A stretch of DNA of 64,000 nt, taken from contig NC_057862.1 in assembly GCF_019393635.1 (NCBI RefSeq), positions 415,941,669 to 416,005,668 on the forward strand. Reading direction: 5' to 3'. Position 1 is the first letter of the stretch. Each line of letters begins with the position of its first letter. The notes beneath the pieces were generated by a model. The model was not told the origin of the DNA. It did not search any database and saw only the letters and a program-made list of their open reading frames with translations. The position numbers and the translations under genes were made by a program. Positions 33,330 through 45,235 of the stretch are shown here, in pieces. This DNA comes from Dromiciops gliroides. Its lineage: Eukaryota > Chordata > Mammalia > Microbiotheria > Microbiotheriidae.

Positions 33330-34015
33330 TACCCCAGAGCACTAAATATGATCATAGAATCACATAATTTCAGAGTCAGGAGGGATATTAGGTCACACAC
33401 AAGAATCTCTTCTCCAAAACATCTGACAAATGGCCAGCCATTTGAATTCAGTAAGTAGGGATCCACTATTTCTTAAAGCAACTCTTTCCACTTAGGGTTA
33501 TCTCTAATTGTTTTCTTTACATTAATCCTCTTTACAATTCTTCCCTCTGGAACCAAGTAGAACAAGTATAATCTCTCTTCTTCCTGACAGCCATTCAAAT
33601 ATTTGTAAACAGTTATTTTCCCCCAAAGTCTTTTCTTCTTGAGGCAAAACATCTGCAATTCCTTCAACTGATCTTCATATGGCTTGATTTCTAGGCCCTT
33701 CATCATTCTAGTTTCCTCCTCCAAATACTCTCCAGCTTATCAATTTCCTTTTTTAAAAAGGGGTCTTCAGAAACAAATACAATACTCTAGATTTGATCTG
33801 ACCAGGGCAGAGTACAGCAGAACTTTCACTTTCTGTTCCTAGATATTACATCTGTCTGAATATTAATTTTAATTGCATTAAACTTTTTCAATCACACTTT
33901 TTATTCAAATTAAGTTTGTAGTTCACTAAAACTCCCAGATCTTTTTCAGATGAATCACTGCTTAGACATACCTCTCCTATTTTATACTTGTGAAGGTGAT
34001 TGTTTTAACCCACTC
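33330..34015. repeat. Old interspersed repeat resembling a widespread amniote family
   Basis: CTTCATCATTCTAGTTTCCTCCTCC, CTCCAGCTTATCAATTTCC, AATACTCTAGATTTGATCTGACCAGGGCAGAGTACAG and similar phrases recur across amniote genomes, but I cannot assign the family name with confidence. No long open frame. Confidence 0.45.
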
Positions 34016-34030
34016 ATACACTGATATATT

Positions 34031-34255
34031 GTTATTGTTTAGTAATTTTTTAGTCTTATCTGCCTCTTTGTGACTTGTTGCGACCCTTTTTTTGTGTTTT
34101 CCTGACATTTCCTTCCCCAGCTCATTTTACAGATGAGGAACTGAGGCAAACAGGGTTAAGTGACTTGCTCAAGGTCACAAAACTAGCATCTGAGGTCAAC
34201 TTTGAACTCAGATCTTCCTCACTCCAGGCCCAGAACTCCATCCACTTTGCCATTT
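34031..34255 (-). mobile_element. Mar1 CORE-SINE, antisense
   Basis: The Mar1 tail complement (GTTTAGTAATTTTTTAGTC, CATTTCCTTCCCCAGCTCATTTTACAGATGAGG) is followed by core and head. Confidence 0.8.
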
Positions 34256-34678
34256 GCCAATTATTAACACTTTCTTTTAAAGGTTTTTTGCTAGTTGCTG
34301 CAGGGGATGATGCACATATGGTAATCAGTGTACATAAGATCATGGATATAGAGCTGGAAGGAAATTGAGAAATCATCAATTCCCAATCTCCTCATTTAAC
34401 ACGTGAGGAAAGTGAGGCACAAGAGAGGTAAAGTGACTTGTCTAGTAATTTTTTTGGAGAGACATGATAAATATAAATAAAAAGATCATCAATACTAAGC
34501 AGGATATGACAGACAGCTGAATAACAGACATTTTTAATTGCCATCAGTCACTTAGCTCTGCTCCTTCTGCTCCTGAGTCTCTGGATTTTTCCATCTTACC
34601 TCTCTGTGTGTATCCTTACTTTCCTCCAGCTCCTTCTTATGTGTTGCTTTCCCTCCTTAAAATATAAAATATAAGCTC

Positions 34679-34861
34679 TGGGGGCAGCTAGGTGGTGCTG
34701 TGGATAAAGCACCAGCCCTGGATTCAGGAGGACCTGAGTTCAAATCCAGCCTCAGACATCTGACACTTACTAGCTGTGTGACCCTGGGCAAGTCACTTAA
34801 CCCTCATTGCTCCACAAAAACAAAATCAAACAAAAACCAAACAAAAAAATAAAAATAAAAT
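34679..34861 (+). mobile_element. Short tRNA-derived SINE with A-rich complex tail
   Basis: Sense copy with a long (CAAA)n-like tail. The 13-bp TSD AAAATATAAGCTC is at 34666-34678 and 34862-34874. It is inserted in an L2 3' end. Confidence 0.92.
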
Positions 34862-34975
34862 AAAATATAAGCTCCTTGAGGGGCAGGGGTCATTTTTTCT
34901 TCTTGTATTTGCATTCTTAGTGCTCAGCACAGTGCCTGACACAAAAGTAAGTGCTTAATAAATGTTCTATTATTT
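34862..34975 (+). mobile_element. L2 3' end, sense
   Basis: TATAAGCTCCTTGAGGGGCAGG to AGTGCCTGACACAAAAGTAAGTGCTTAATAAATG is the classic L2 3' terminus. Confidence 0.75.
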
Positions 34976-35334
34976 ATTTATCTATACTCCTATACCCCAC
35001 ATTCTAGTCAGATTGACCTATTTGTTCTCCTGTAAACACTGCATACTCTTCACCTCATTAAAACTTTTCTCAACTGCAAAATTAAGGTACCGAACTATAT
35101 GAACTCTAAAGTCCCTTCCACTCTGTCCACACTAGTATTTTCTCCTGCTTCTATCCCATTTCAGTGCTGTCCACCATACCTGGAATTCTCTCCTTACTTT
35201 CCCCATCTAGGACCCCCTATCTCCTCTCTTCAAGATCAGTTTAAGTGCCCCCTCTTACCCAAGGCTGGTCCATTTAGTTCAATACCCTCATTTTACAGAT
35301 GAAGAAATGGAGGCCTAAGAGAAGTGATTGTTTG

Positions 35335-35735
35335 GGTTTTGATGACTCAGAACAAGTGTGAATAACAATCGTTTCTATTCTGGCCAGAAACCCTGAGGGT
35401 CTTCCCCTGCCAAATTGGTTTTTTTTTGTTTTTTTTTAATAAGAAAACTAGACCATCTTTTGCCTCATTTCTTACCTAACATTAAATCAGTGAATGGGTG
35501 TTACCTCAGACAAACTGAGACCTGGGAAAGACCTTAACTTAAAAAGGCCAAGGTTTCTCATTGCATTTGAGGTCATCTTCAGTCATTCTGACCTATGTCT
35601 TGCCACTGAACTCAAATGACCCGGGAGGAGAGATGACATTGCACAGCCCTGCTTCACTTAAATCCAATTTACTTGCAAGTCAAGAGATCACCTTCCTGAT
35701 GTCATTGATCCTCTTCAGGAAGGAAGGATGAACAT
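35335..35735 (+). mobile_element. Composite marsupial repeat sharing the long-tail SINE 3' end
   Basis: A distinct 5' part (GATGACTCAGAACAAGTGTG to GACCTTAACTTAAAAAGG) is fused to the tail CATCTTCAGTCATTCTGACC through CTTCAGGAAGGAAGGATGAACATCAA. That tail is shared with the tRNA-headed SINEs at 16239 and 36006. Confidence 0.6.
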
Positions 35736-36005
35736 CAATCCCAAGAGCCCTGGGGAAGATTACCTTTGGTTTACATCCTTTCTAAAAGTTTCCTCAAAAG
35801 CAGAGAACAAATGCACTCAAAATACATTGTAAATCAGGTATTTATTTCCTCCACACATAAAAGAAATTCTAAGCACAAAAGACTTATACTACACATTGAA
35901 AGAAAAACATATAAGAAGCAGCAACATAACTATTATACTCTGCTGGAAGGCAAGGACTTAAATATCAGTCCATAGGACTGAATTAGCATTTCACATTTCA
36001 CCTTG

Positions 36006-36470
36006 GCTCTAGGTGGCAAGGTAGATAGAGCACTGGCCCTGGAGCCAGGAGAACCTAAATTAAAATTTCACTTCAGACACTTACTAGCTGAGTGACCCTG
36101 GGCAAGTCACCTAACTCCAATTGCCTTAAAAAAAACAAACATCCAGGACCATCTCTGGTTCTACTGATATATATCTTGCCACTAGACCCAGATGGCTCTA
36201 GAGGAGAGAGTGAAGTTGGTGACCTTGCACAGCCCTTCCTAATTTTTTTTTTGTGGGGCAATGGGGGTTAAGTGGCTTGCCCAGGGTCACACAGCTAGTA
36301 AGTGTCAAGTGTCTGAGGCCAGATTTGAACTCAGGATCTCCTGAATCCAGGGCTGGTACTTTATCCACTGTGCCACCTAGCCCTTCCTCATTTAAACCCA
36401 ATTCAGTGCAAGTCATGACATCACCCTGATGTCATGGTCCTCTACAGGATGAAGTACAAACAACAACGTT
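36006..36470 (+). mobile_element. tRNA-derived SINE with long tail, split by a younger SINE
   Basis: Head and core at 36006-36130, tail at 36130-36240, then the tail resumes at 36380-36470 (TCATTTAAACCCAATTCAGTG to GGATGAAGTACAAACAACAA). The ACAACAA end is typical of RTE-mobilised SINEs. Confidence 0.82.
36241..36378 (-). mobile_element. Short tRNA-derived SINE nested in another SINE
   Basis: Antisense copy. The TSD AGCCCTTCCT is at 36231-36240 and 36379-36388. The element's last few 5' bases (GCTGCCCC) are missing or absorbed into the duplication. Confidence 0.9.
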
Positions 36471-36479
36471 GGCTCTACC

Positions 36480-37612
36480 CAGTCCAAACAATTCCCTCTA
36501 TGCTCATGTTCTTCCTTCAATCAAATTCTCCAAGAAGCACTGGCTTTGTAGAACATTCCTAATGTTGCCCATCAGCTCCAGTTGGGGGATCTAGGATATC
36601 TGGCACACAAGTTACCTTCACAGACAGAAATGTCCTTCTTAGGGTCACTGTTCAGTTCCCTATACTCAAGAAAGAAAAAACAAAACAGAAAAGGCAGCCT
36701 CAAATCAACTTAAACTTGCCTACACTATACATGTGTTTTAGATTTTTTTTAAAAAGTGCCCCTAGTTCCAGTGCCATTCGCCATCTGATTAGGACACCAG
36801 AACCAGTAAACAATTGGCGATATGTGTTCTATTGTCTCTTGAAGGCTCTTCCATTACACAAGTTCATGACTATCCTAGAAATAGACTAATAGCCTCTTCC
36901 ACAGAGGGGAGAAAAGCACAGAGGCATTCTGCATGTGGTAGTTTGTGTAATAGTTTGTTGAATGAAGATGCCAGCCATTGTTTCAACCCTTACGTAAATG
37001 AGTAAGTTCCCCCCACCCCAATAAGTAGAAAAAGGTATATCCACCTATATTCCTGATCTCTTTTGTGAATTCAGAAAGGTCACCAAGGAATACTGATAAC
37101 CTCTGAAAGTTGGATTGCTTATCCCTTCTCCTGTGCCAGGATTACTAATTCAATTTACAGAAGTCACCCAACAGCTATCTAGGTAGTTCCAGTGATAATA
37201 GCTTTCAGACGTGAACCTTATTCAAAACCATGAAACCATTGTAAAGAGCTCCCTGTGTCATAATTAATCCTTTTTGCTATCTCATCACTACTTATTAGTA
37301 GAAACAGGAATATTTTAGCAAAATCATTTTATAAGTATTAATAAATGCTAATACTGTTCAGCACTAGATTAGTAATAATAGCCACAATAAATGTCTGGAT
37401 TCAATGTAGTTAGTAATGCTGACATTTCTGGCTGAAATTCCTACATCTCTTCCCACAGATAAATCTAAAAATCCTGAGCCAGGCAATACCCATTAACATC
37501 TGTTAACTGGGCAAATCTGCTCCTTCCAGATTTGCCTAACACCTGTTGCATATGGATCAATTCTGCAGGGAATAAAAACAAATTAGTTAAGAAGAACCAG
37601 ATTAAGAGGGCT
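36480..37612. other. Unassigned intergenic sequence
   Basis: No named repeat or exon seen; moderately low in repeats. Confidence 0.4.
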
Positions 37613-37615
37613 AAC

Positions 37616-37769
37616 CAGAGGCAGTTAGGTGGTAGAGTGGATAGAGCACTGGCCCTGGATTCAGGAGGACCTGAGTTCAAATCTGGCCTCAGATACTTGA
37701 CACTAGCTGTGTGACCCTGGGCAAGTCACTTAACCCCAATTTCCCTCTCCAAAAAAAAAAAAAAAAAGA
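37616..37769 (+). mobile_element. Short tRNA-derived SINE (WSINE1-like)
   Basis: Sense copy with an A18 tail. GAGGGCTAACCAGAG before and GAGGCTAACCAGAG after form a TSD that differs by one base. Confidence 0.9.
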
Positions 37770-38039
37770 GGCTAACCAGAGACTTGCTAGACAAATGGCT
37801 AGCAGACATAGGGTCTTGGACTATGTGAAGGTTCCAAGATTCATGAATCAGCACAGTTGGCTCTTGATATCATGTTATGATAAGACCCATTTTGATTCAC
37901 TGTCTTATCAGTCATTCAAACATACATTCAAAAATATATTGAAGAGATCTTATTGGAAATAGAACAGAAAGGTACAGGTAAAAAGAGGCAAAGAGATGAG
38001 AATGGCTAATAAGTGAAGGGGTGGGAAAGAATTAGAAAC

Positions 38040-38925
38040 AAAGATGACATTTAAATATTTTACTGTTGAATTTGGAAGGAGAATAAGAAACAACTGGAAA
38101 ACTGAAGAAATCTGTCAAATTTTCTATAACTATTTTCTCCATCCAAGAAAGTGGAGCCACCATATTTAGACTGTACTATCACACAGTTCTTGATGTACTG
38201 AATAAAACAGGGTATTTGCCAATGTTATAGAGGGTGGCCAACACAGAGTTCGAAGGAAAAAAAGGATTCTCTATAGATGGCCAGGTCTTCCAGGTATTTC
38301 TGTTGCAAATAATATTGTGCTGATGCTACCAAGCCCAGGAACATTGTAAAGTCTATAAATGAAACCTACAATTAGTCAAAAGAGCTCAGTCTAACTGTAT
38401 AAATGGTTTAAAAAGGCAAGTGGATAAAGACTATTGTTTAGTCTATGGTATGCAGTTGATTGGATAATAAACTAGGTGAAGAATTTAGTAAGAGGAGATC
38501 AAGCATTTGGTATATTGTGCCATGCTTTTATTGATACCCAAACTTCTCTCTGAAACAAGGGCCCATCCTCTTGACATCAGTATTTTTCTGGTGTTGCTTT
38601 ATGGTCATAAGTCATGAAATAATACATTATATATACAATATACATTACATGAAATAATACATTATATATACAATATTCTGAAGAATTAACGTTACCTTCA
38701 CCAAACAGGCAATGGAGAAGTGTTATGGTGCATGAGAATAGGTTGCAACATATTGCTTAAAAAAAGAATTCTGGAAAAATGTATAAAGGATATCATCAGA
38801 GAGATATATGATTAGAAAAGGAGGTATAGTAAATAAAGAAGACCAGTGAACAACCCCTTATGAGCCAAACAACATTATGAGATCTAGAGAAATTTAGAGA
38901 TCTACTCAGTTTGCTGGGTAAACCC
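38040..38925 (+). mobile_element. RTE-type LINE fragment, sense, decayed
   Basis: Conceptual translation in pieces shows an NNIVLM-like relic of the FADDIVL RT box (38305-38330), a VLLYG block (38595-38610) and a DIIREIYD...KRR block near 38785-38825. These resemble the RT and C-terminal motifs of RTE/BovB LINEs. Stops and frameshifts abound. Confidence 0.6.
38613..38676 (+). repeat. Two-copy direct repeat, period 35 bp
   Basis: CATGAAATAATACATTATATATACAATAT occurs at 38613-38641 and 38648-38676 with no visible difference, a recent local duplication in RTE sequence. Confidence 0.85.
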
Positions 38926-39544
38926 TCTATGGAAGACTTATGGGAAAGGCCAAATCAGTCAATGAATATTTATTAAGCCCTTAATAACTTACCCCTAGTT
39001 GACATATTTGCTGCTAGACTACTGGCAGTATTGGCATAGCCTTCCTCTTGCCCTTCACCATGGGTAGATCCTAGATCTAATAGCAATCCATGTTATACTT
39101 ATGCCAATTGTATTTATATTAGCCACATTCCAACATGTAGCATAATGACTAGCACATAGTAAGGGTTTAATAAATGTTTGTTGTCTGAGTTGGGATATGA
39201 TTCTAAGGGGTTCCAAATAAAAGTCACTTTCGCTAATCACTCAAGAGTTAGGTGACACTTAATACTAGCTCCTTCCCACCAAATGCTAGTTACACAAAAG
39301 AGCTAGTAAATTTCTTTATCAAAGCACAGTAATCATTAAACAGAAATCAGGGAAGTTATTCAGATTAGAAAAGATAAATGAGCTCTTTGACAGGATTAAG
39401 ATAAAAAAATCTCAGTTTTTCTAAGAAGAGATAAAAGAATCTCAGCTAGAGAAGCCCATTTTTAAAAATGTTCAAATGTTTTATTAGACATTAATCAGTT
39501 TTTAATATTCTTTTTATTTTCAGAAATTTAATATTTTCCTCTAT

Positions 39545-40405
39545 TACATGAAAAACAATTTTAATATTCTATTTTTAAAAATTGAGTTTCAAATTCTCTC
39601 CCTCTTTCCCTTTTCCACCTTATCAAGAAGGCAAGCAATTTGACATGGTTATATATATGTACTCATGAAAAATACACTTCCATGTAAGTCATTTTGTGGA
39701 AAAAAAAAACCCTAAAAATAAAGAAAGTAAAGAAAAAATATCTTCGATCTGCATTCAGGATCCACCAATTCTTTCTCCAGAAATAAACAGTACCTTTCAT
39801 TGTCATTGTCCTGGATCATTGTATGGCTGAGAATAGCTAAGTTATTCACAATACATCATCATACAATATTGCTGTTAATGTGTACAATTTTCTCTTGGTT
39901 CCTCTCATTTTACTTTACATCAGTTTATGGCTTTCCAGGTTTTCCTGAATGATCCTGTTCATCACTTCTTATAGCACAATAGTATTTCATCACAATCATA
40001 TACAACTTGTTAGCCATTCCCCAATTGATGGACATTCCCTCAATTTCCCATTCTTTGCCACTAAAAGAGCTGCTATAAGTATTTTTGGCCATAAAAGGTC
40101 CTTTTCCTTTTTGTTTTCTGTCTCTTTGAGATTCTGACCTAGTAGGGGTATTGCTTGGTCAAAGGATGTGTATGGTTTTATAGTCCTTTGGGCATAGTTC
40201 CAAGTTATTTTCCAGAATGCTTGGATCAGTTCACAACTCCATCAACAATGCTTCAGTGTCTCAATTTTCCCATATCCTTGCCAATATTTGTCATTTTCCT
40301 TTTTTGTCAGATTGGCCAATCTGACAGGTGTGTCAAGGTGTAGCTCTGAGTTGTTTTAATTTGCATTTCTCTAATCAATAGTGATTTATAGCATTTTTTT
40401 CATGA
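39545..40405 (-). mobile_element. L1 3' end, antisense
   Basis: 3' UTR (39545-39780) then ORF2 C-terminus (CACAATAGTATTTCATCAC, TTAGCCATTCCCCAATTGATGG) through the TTTTAATTTGCATTTCTCTAATC block at 40345. Confidence 0.82.
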
Positions 40406-40720
40406 CTATGAAAAGCATATTCTTAGTAGGCTCAGGGGTTGCAGGTACAAAAAATCAGGTACATAGTAGGGACTGGATTCCCCAGGTCTTTGGCTCTAGG
40501 GAGATTTCTAGTCTGCCATTCAAATGTTCATGTTTGCTTCTCTTTACCCACCTTTCTCTCAAATTCCTCCTTTGGTGTCCAACCCTCATAGAAGCACACA
40601 ATATCTTCAATACCAAGCACTCTCAGGGAAGCAGAAGTCACATCTCCTTCTGAATATTCAGCACACAGATTCACAGGACTGTTAGAAAAATCTCCCCAAG
40701 CCTAGGTAGAAGTGGAGTGT

Positions 40721-40721
<1 letters not shown>

Positions 40722-40775
<54 letters not shown>

Positions 40776-40786
40776 ACACACACACA
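40722..40786 (+). repeat. (CA)n microsatellite
   Basis: About 32 CA units with a single TA interruption at 40770-40772. Confidence 0.97.
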
Positions 40787-40794
40787 AAGTATGG

Positions 40795-41240
40795 TCCCTG
40801 TCCTAAAGGAGTTTACATTCTAACAGGTGAGACAATACACAGACAACTATGTATAATCAAGATATAGGTGATGGAAATGGAAGATAATCTCAGACTAAAA
40901 GCTCTAGGGTTGGAGAAGCCTTGAGAAGAAATTTGAGTTAAAGAAGTCAGGGAAGCCAAGAGACAAAAATGAAGAGGCAGAGTATTCTAGGTATGGGAGA
41001 TAATCACTGAACTCATCGAGGAATCAAGAAAAATGTCCTGGGGGCTAATAGATAACAAGCACCAAGATTTGGATTTGGTGATAAAATTTAATAGATGGAC
41101 CTCAGAGGAGGAGAGATTGATGAGTGATGGTGGTAGAGGGAGAATCTAGAAGTGGCGATAGGGAGCAAAGTGTACTCCATTTCCCCCATCATAAAGTGAG
41201 TTGGGGGGTATGAGTGAAAGTGCAACTGGTAGGGAAAAGG
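40795..41240 (-). mobile_element. L2 LINE fragment, antisense
   Basis: GTCCCTGTCCTAAAGGAGTTTACATTC is the antisense L2 3' region, continuing into old body sequence. The microsatellite immediately precedes it. Confidence 0.6.
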
Positions 41241-41339
41241 TGGCAGGGATGCAATGTTATTAGGATGGAGCCAGGTCTCATTAAGTGCCAGAAGATTGAA
41301 GAAAAAATGTTCAAGAGTATTAATAATAGCAATAATGAT

Positions 41340-41560
41340 AATAATATTTTATGGATGTTATCTCATTATATCCTCATAAGAACCCTTGGTCGTAAGTGCC
41401 ATTATTATCCTCACCTCCATTTTACAGATGAGGAAACTGAGGCAGACAAAGATTAGATGCCTTGTCCAGAGTCACATAGCTAATAAATGCCTGACACCAG
41501 ATTATAATTCTGGTCTTCCGAATTCCAGGTTTCATTCTCTATCCATGGGGTCATATTTGA
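41340..41560 (-). mobile_element. MIR-like CORE-SINE, antisense
   Basis: CTCCATTTTACAGATGAGGAAACTGAGGC followed by the CORE complement (CCAGAGTCACATAGCTAATAAATG). Confidence 0.75.
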
Positions 41561-42190
41561 AAACCAGTTTGTTAATTATGGAGCAGGCATCCAAAGAGTT
41601 CAGTGCAAGGGGCAGGCAGATCAGTAGTAGAACTTCTTTGAGGTGGGTTCAGGGAGATGGGCAAATAGGCAACCAGGATTTCAGAATCACTGGGATGGGG
41701 AAGAGTTTGAGGTGACGGGAATATGGAAACTGTGGAGGAATGTGGGCCAGACAGATTATCAGTGGCTGTAGAAAGGTTTGATTTGACTAACAGTTTCTCT
41801 CTTGAGACCAACCTCATGGCAGGAGGTGATATTGTATCCTTTGATGCATTGAGAGACCTGACTCACAGCAGGCAGGAGTAGTTATGGTCTGGAAGTGTCT
41901 GGTCAGGAAGAAGGAGGTGGCACTGAGAGGTTGGTCTGGTAGGGGATGGCTCCCAGAGCATTGGAGGGGGCCCTGGGTCAAATATAGAGGCTGAAGAGGG
42001 TGGGTGGGTGGATCCCTGGCTGATGCAGGGGAAAAGACAGAGACAGAAGGGCATGGCTAAATCCGGGACTGATTCTGGACTCATAAGATATGGGTTTGTG
42101 TCGCAGGATAAGAGGCAGGGTTGGGTTGAAATCTCTATTACTGGAGGCAGTACCTACATCAACAAGATAATATTAACTGCTGCTCATGTA
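41560..42190. other. Unassigned intergenic sequence
   Basis: G-rich on the + strand, without a repeat I can name or any exon signature. Confidence 0.35.
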
Positions 42191-42402
42191 GTGATTTAAA
42201 ACTTGTAAAGCACTTTAAACACTTTACTTTGAGCTTCATTAACAACCCTGGGGAATAGGGACTATAAATATCACCCCTATTTTATAGATTAGGAAACTGA
42301 AACTCAAGAGAAGTTAAGGAATTTAGCCATGGTCTCACAGCTATAAAGTATCAGAGGTAGGATTTGTATCCAGATCTTACTGACTCTAAATCCTCCATTC
42401 TT
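42190..42402 (-). mobile_element. MIR-like CORE-SINE, antisense
   Basis: CCCCTATTTTATAGATTAGGAAACTGAAAC and the following CORE complement, cut by the younger SINE at 42403. Confidence 0.72.
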
Positions 42403-42550
42403 ATTTTTTGTGTGTGTGAGGCAGTTGGGGTTAAGTGACTTGCCCAGGGTCACACAGCTAGCAAGTGTCAAGTGTCTGAGGCCAGATTTGAACTCAGGTC
42501 CTCTTGAACCAGGGCTGGTGCTCTGTCCACTGTGCCACCTAGCTGCCCCC
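42403..42550 (-). mobile_element. Short tRNA-derived SINE (WSINE1-like)
   Basis: Antisense copy ending CACCTAGCTGCCCCCC. The flanks AAATCCTCCATTCT and AAATACTGCATTCT look like a mutated TSD. Confidence 0.88.
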
Positions 42551-43034
42551 CAAATACTGCATTCTATTCATTGTAGCATGCTAGGGGCAAAGGAAGATAA
42601 CAGTGGATAAAAGATGGCATCATATTTGCTGGTAAAAATATAGATGAGACAGAAATCAGATTGCATAGCATTGAGAACATGTTGGGGGATGAAAAACTAG
42701 AGGCACTGGGTATCAGCAGCCTTTTCTTGAAGTTTGGTAATGAAGGGGAGAAGAAAGATGGGATGGCAGCTGGATGGGTCAAAGGTCTGAGATCAGTCAT
42801 CCTAGTAAACAAAGTATTTAGTCATACTGGGGTAATTGTGCTCCTATACTAAAATACCACAAAATTTTCATATCACAATTGGATTATGAAAATGAAATGC
42901 ACCAATGAGGTTCATTAAAGTGTTGGGGAAAGGATGGAATAAGAATTAGACTAAACACTAGTAATGCCTTTCTTTAAGATCCTCACCTCTTCTCTTAGCC
43001 ATACTTTCCCAACTTTTCAATCTAATGTCATATG

Positions 43035-43485
43035 ATTCACCTCTGTTCATTCCTTCATTCCACAAATAGTTATTGTCACTGTGTGTCCTGGAGAAACTGA
43101 TAAAAATAAAAGTCCCTGCCCTCAATAAATTTATATTCCACTAGGATAAAAAACATATATCGATAGAATGTTAAGTACAAAATGTATACAAAGTGGGGAA
43201 TGGGAGCTAAAATTGAGGAGTGGTGAAGATAGGCTCCCACTAGAAAGTTGTGTTTTGGTTGACCTTTAAAGGAAATCATGGCTTCTAAAAGGTGCTCTTT
43301 GGGCAGGGGGACCCTTGGAGAAAAGGCAGGAAGATGGAATATGTCCTTGAAGCAGCAAGTAGCCTAGTTTGGTTGAGACATAGAATTTATTTAAGAGAAT
43401 AATGTGCAATAAGTCTGGAAAGATAAAATGGAGCCTAATTGTAAAGTCAGTCAACACGTAGTCACTCAACCAGCATTTATTAAAT
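43035..43485 (-). mobile_element. L2 LINE fragment, antisense
   Basis: CATTCCACAAATAGTTATTG, GTCCCTGCCCTCAATAAATTTATATTCC and following text match the antisense L2 3' region. Confidence 0.6.
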
Positions 43486-43524
43486 GGTTATACTGAACTA
43501 AGCTATTTTAGATGAAAATATCTT

Positions 43525-43667
43525 TCCTTTTTTTTGTGGGGCAGTGAGGGCTAAGTGACTTGCCCAAGGTCACACAGCTAGTGTCAAGTGTCAGAGGTCG
43601 AATTTGAACTCAGGTCCTCCTGAATCCAGGATCTCTGCTTTATCCACTGTGCCACCTAGCTGCCCCC
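43525..43667 (-). mobile_element. Short tRNA-derived SINE (WSINE1-like)
   Basis: Antisense copy. The TSD ATGAAAATAT is at 43512-43521 and 43668-43677 (continuing TTTC/CTTTC with one change). Confidence 0.88.
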
Positions 43668-44159
43668 ATGAAAATATTTCTGATATATTATGCACTTCCT
43701 TTCCTCTTTACTCTGATTTTAACCTTTTCCTGAAAACTTGTCATAATGAACATCATTATTTAAAGTACTAGAAAAAATGCTGTCTTCAGTGGTTTATTCT
43801 GGATTCTTTGTACTCAGAACGTACTTAAAATTGCTGTATTTTTTGGAGTTATGCCTGATTTTTAGTTTTTCTACCTTTACCTTTGCTATCAGAAAGATGG
43901 AAACTATCCCTACTCCACAAATGACATGTGAATTGAGATTTATTGAATGAGAAATCTGAGATTTAAGTAGCGGATTATTTATGAACTTTAAATATTCACA
44001 GCAATCTAAATATACTCCATTCAGTTTTCTCAAGGCATGAAGGTCCTTCAGAAATTTACTTGTATTTTTTTCATATTTAGCATTGTTTCTACCTTTAGTT
44101 TGAGACACTTTGATCCTTTATTAAGTATTTATTTTTTCTTAATATATCCCTTAAAAAAT

Positions 44160-44303
44160 TTTGGGGGGGGGGCAAGGCAATGGGGTTTAAGTGACTTGCC
44201 CAGGGTCACACAGCTAGTGTCAAGTGTCTGAGGTCGGATTTGAACTCAGGTCCTCCTGAATCCAGGGCTGGTGCTTTATCCACTGTGCCACCTAGCTGCC
44301 CCC
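44160..44303 (-). mobile_element. Short tRNA-derived SINE with a poly-G junction
   Basis: Antisense copy whose usual T tract is replaced by TTTTGGGGGGGGGG at its 3' junction. It ends CCTAGCTGCCCCCC. Confidence 0.85.
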
Positions 44304-44539
44304 CAATTTTTTTTATTTAAATAAGCATTTAAAATTCATATTACTGAAAATAATGAAAATTATATCAGTTTGTATGGTTTCAATTTGAGAAATAAAAAGT
44401 TAAGAAACAAGTACTCATGAGTTTCCAGTTATGATTTATTGCACTTTATTTTTTCCAATTCACATCAGAGGCCTATTTTTATTTCACATTTGCTGGAACA
44501 AATTATAAGTATGCTCTGACTTCCACAGAATGCTCATTC

Positions 44540-44795
44540 ATTCATACAAAAAACATTTATTGAGCCCCTATTATGTAAAAGGCATTGTGCTTGGGGGAGA
44601 GGAGCTACAGAGATAAATTAGACAATTTCGATTTACAGAGACAATGCCAACAAATCCATGGGATTCAATAGGTGCTATGCTAGGCATAAGATGGAAAGAG
44701 TGCTCAATAGTTTGTACACTTAAAGACAGAAAATTTTATCTTCACATAAATGATATAGGAGAAGGCATTTGAACTAGGCCTCAAATATGAGGATT
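44540..44795 (-). mobile_element. L2 LINE fragment, antisense
   Basis: ACATTTATTGAGCCCCTATTATG and AAGGCATTGTGCTTGGG belong to the antisense L2 3' terminus. Confidence 0.65.
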
Positions 44796-44804
44796 TCCCA
44801 GGAT

Positions 44805-45235
44805 CATAGGATTTTAGAGCTGGAAAGGGCCTTGTATCATTTTAGAAGCAATTCCTTTATTTTACAGCCTAGGAAACTGAAGCCTTAGAAAGAGAAATGA
44901 CCTTTCCCAAGGTCACATAGGTAACAAGTGACAGAGAAAGAATTTTAACTCATCCTCTAATCCTGAATCTAGTGTTTCTCATACTCTACCACCTAGGTGA
45001 TATGAAATTGTGTATTCCAGTTATAGGAGAGATCCTGAGCCAAGACAGGTGAAGAGAACCATTAATAGGATTATATGTCTAGAACTGAAAGGAACCTCAG
45101 TGGCCATCTAGTTCAACCTCTTCTTTTTACAGATGAGGAAACTGAGGCCTAAGGTGTGAGCCTAAGATCATGACTTGTATAAGGTCACAGGAGTAGACCT
45201 TATACAGGTAGAGATTGGATATGGACCCAGATCCT
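44805..45235 (-). mobile_element. Two MIR-like elements in tandem, antisense
   Basis: 44805-44997 and 45060-45235 each carry the phrase TTTTACAG...AGGAAACTGA followed by the CORE complement (AAGGTCACA). Both are old. Confidence 0.7.

Noticed and set aside
40722..40786. CRISPR-like or minisatellite array
   Set aside because: It is a plain CA dinucleotide repeat without spacers. No CRISPR array exists in the window.
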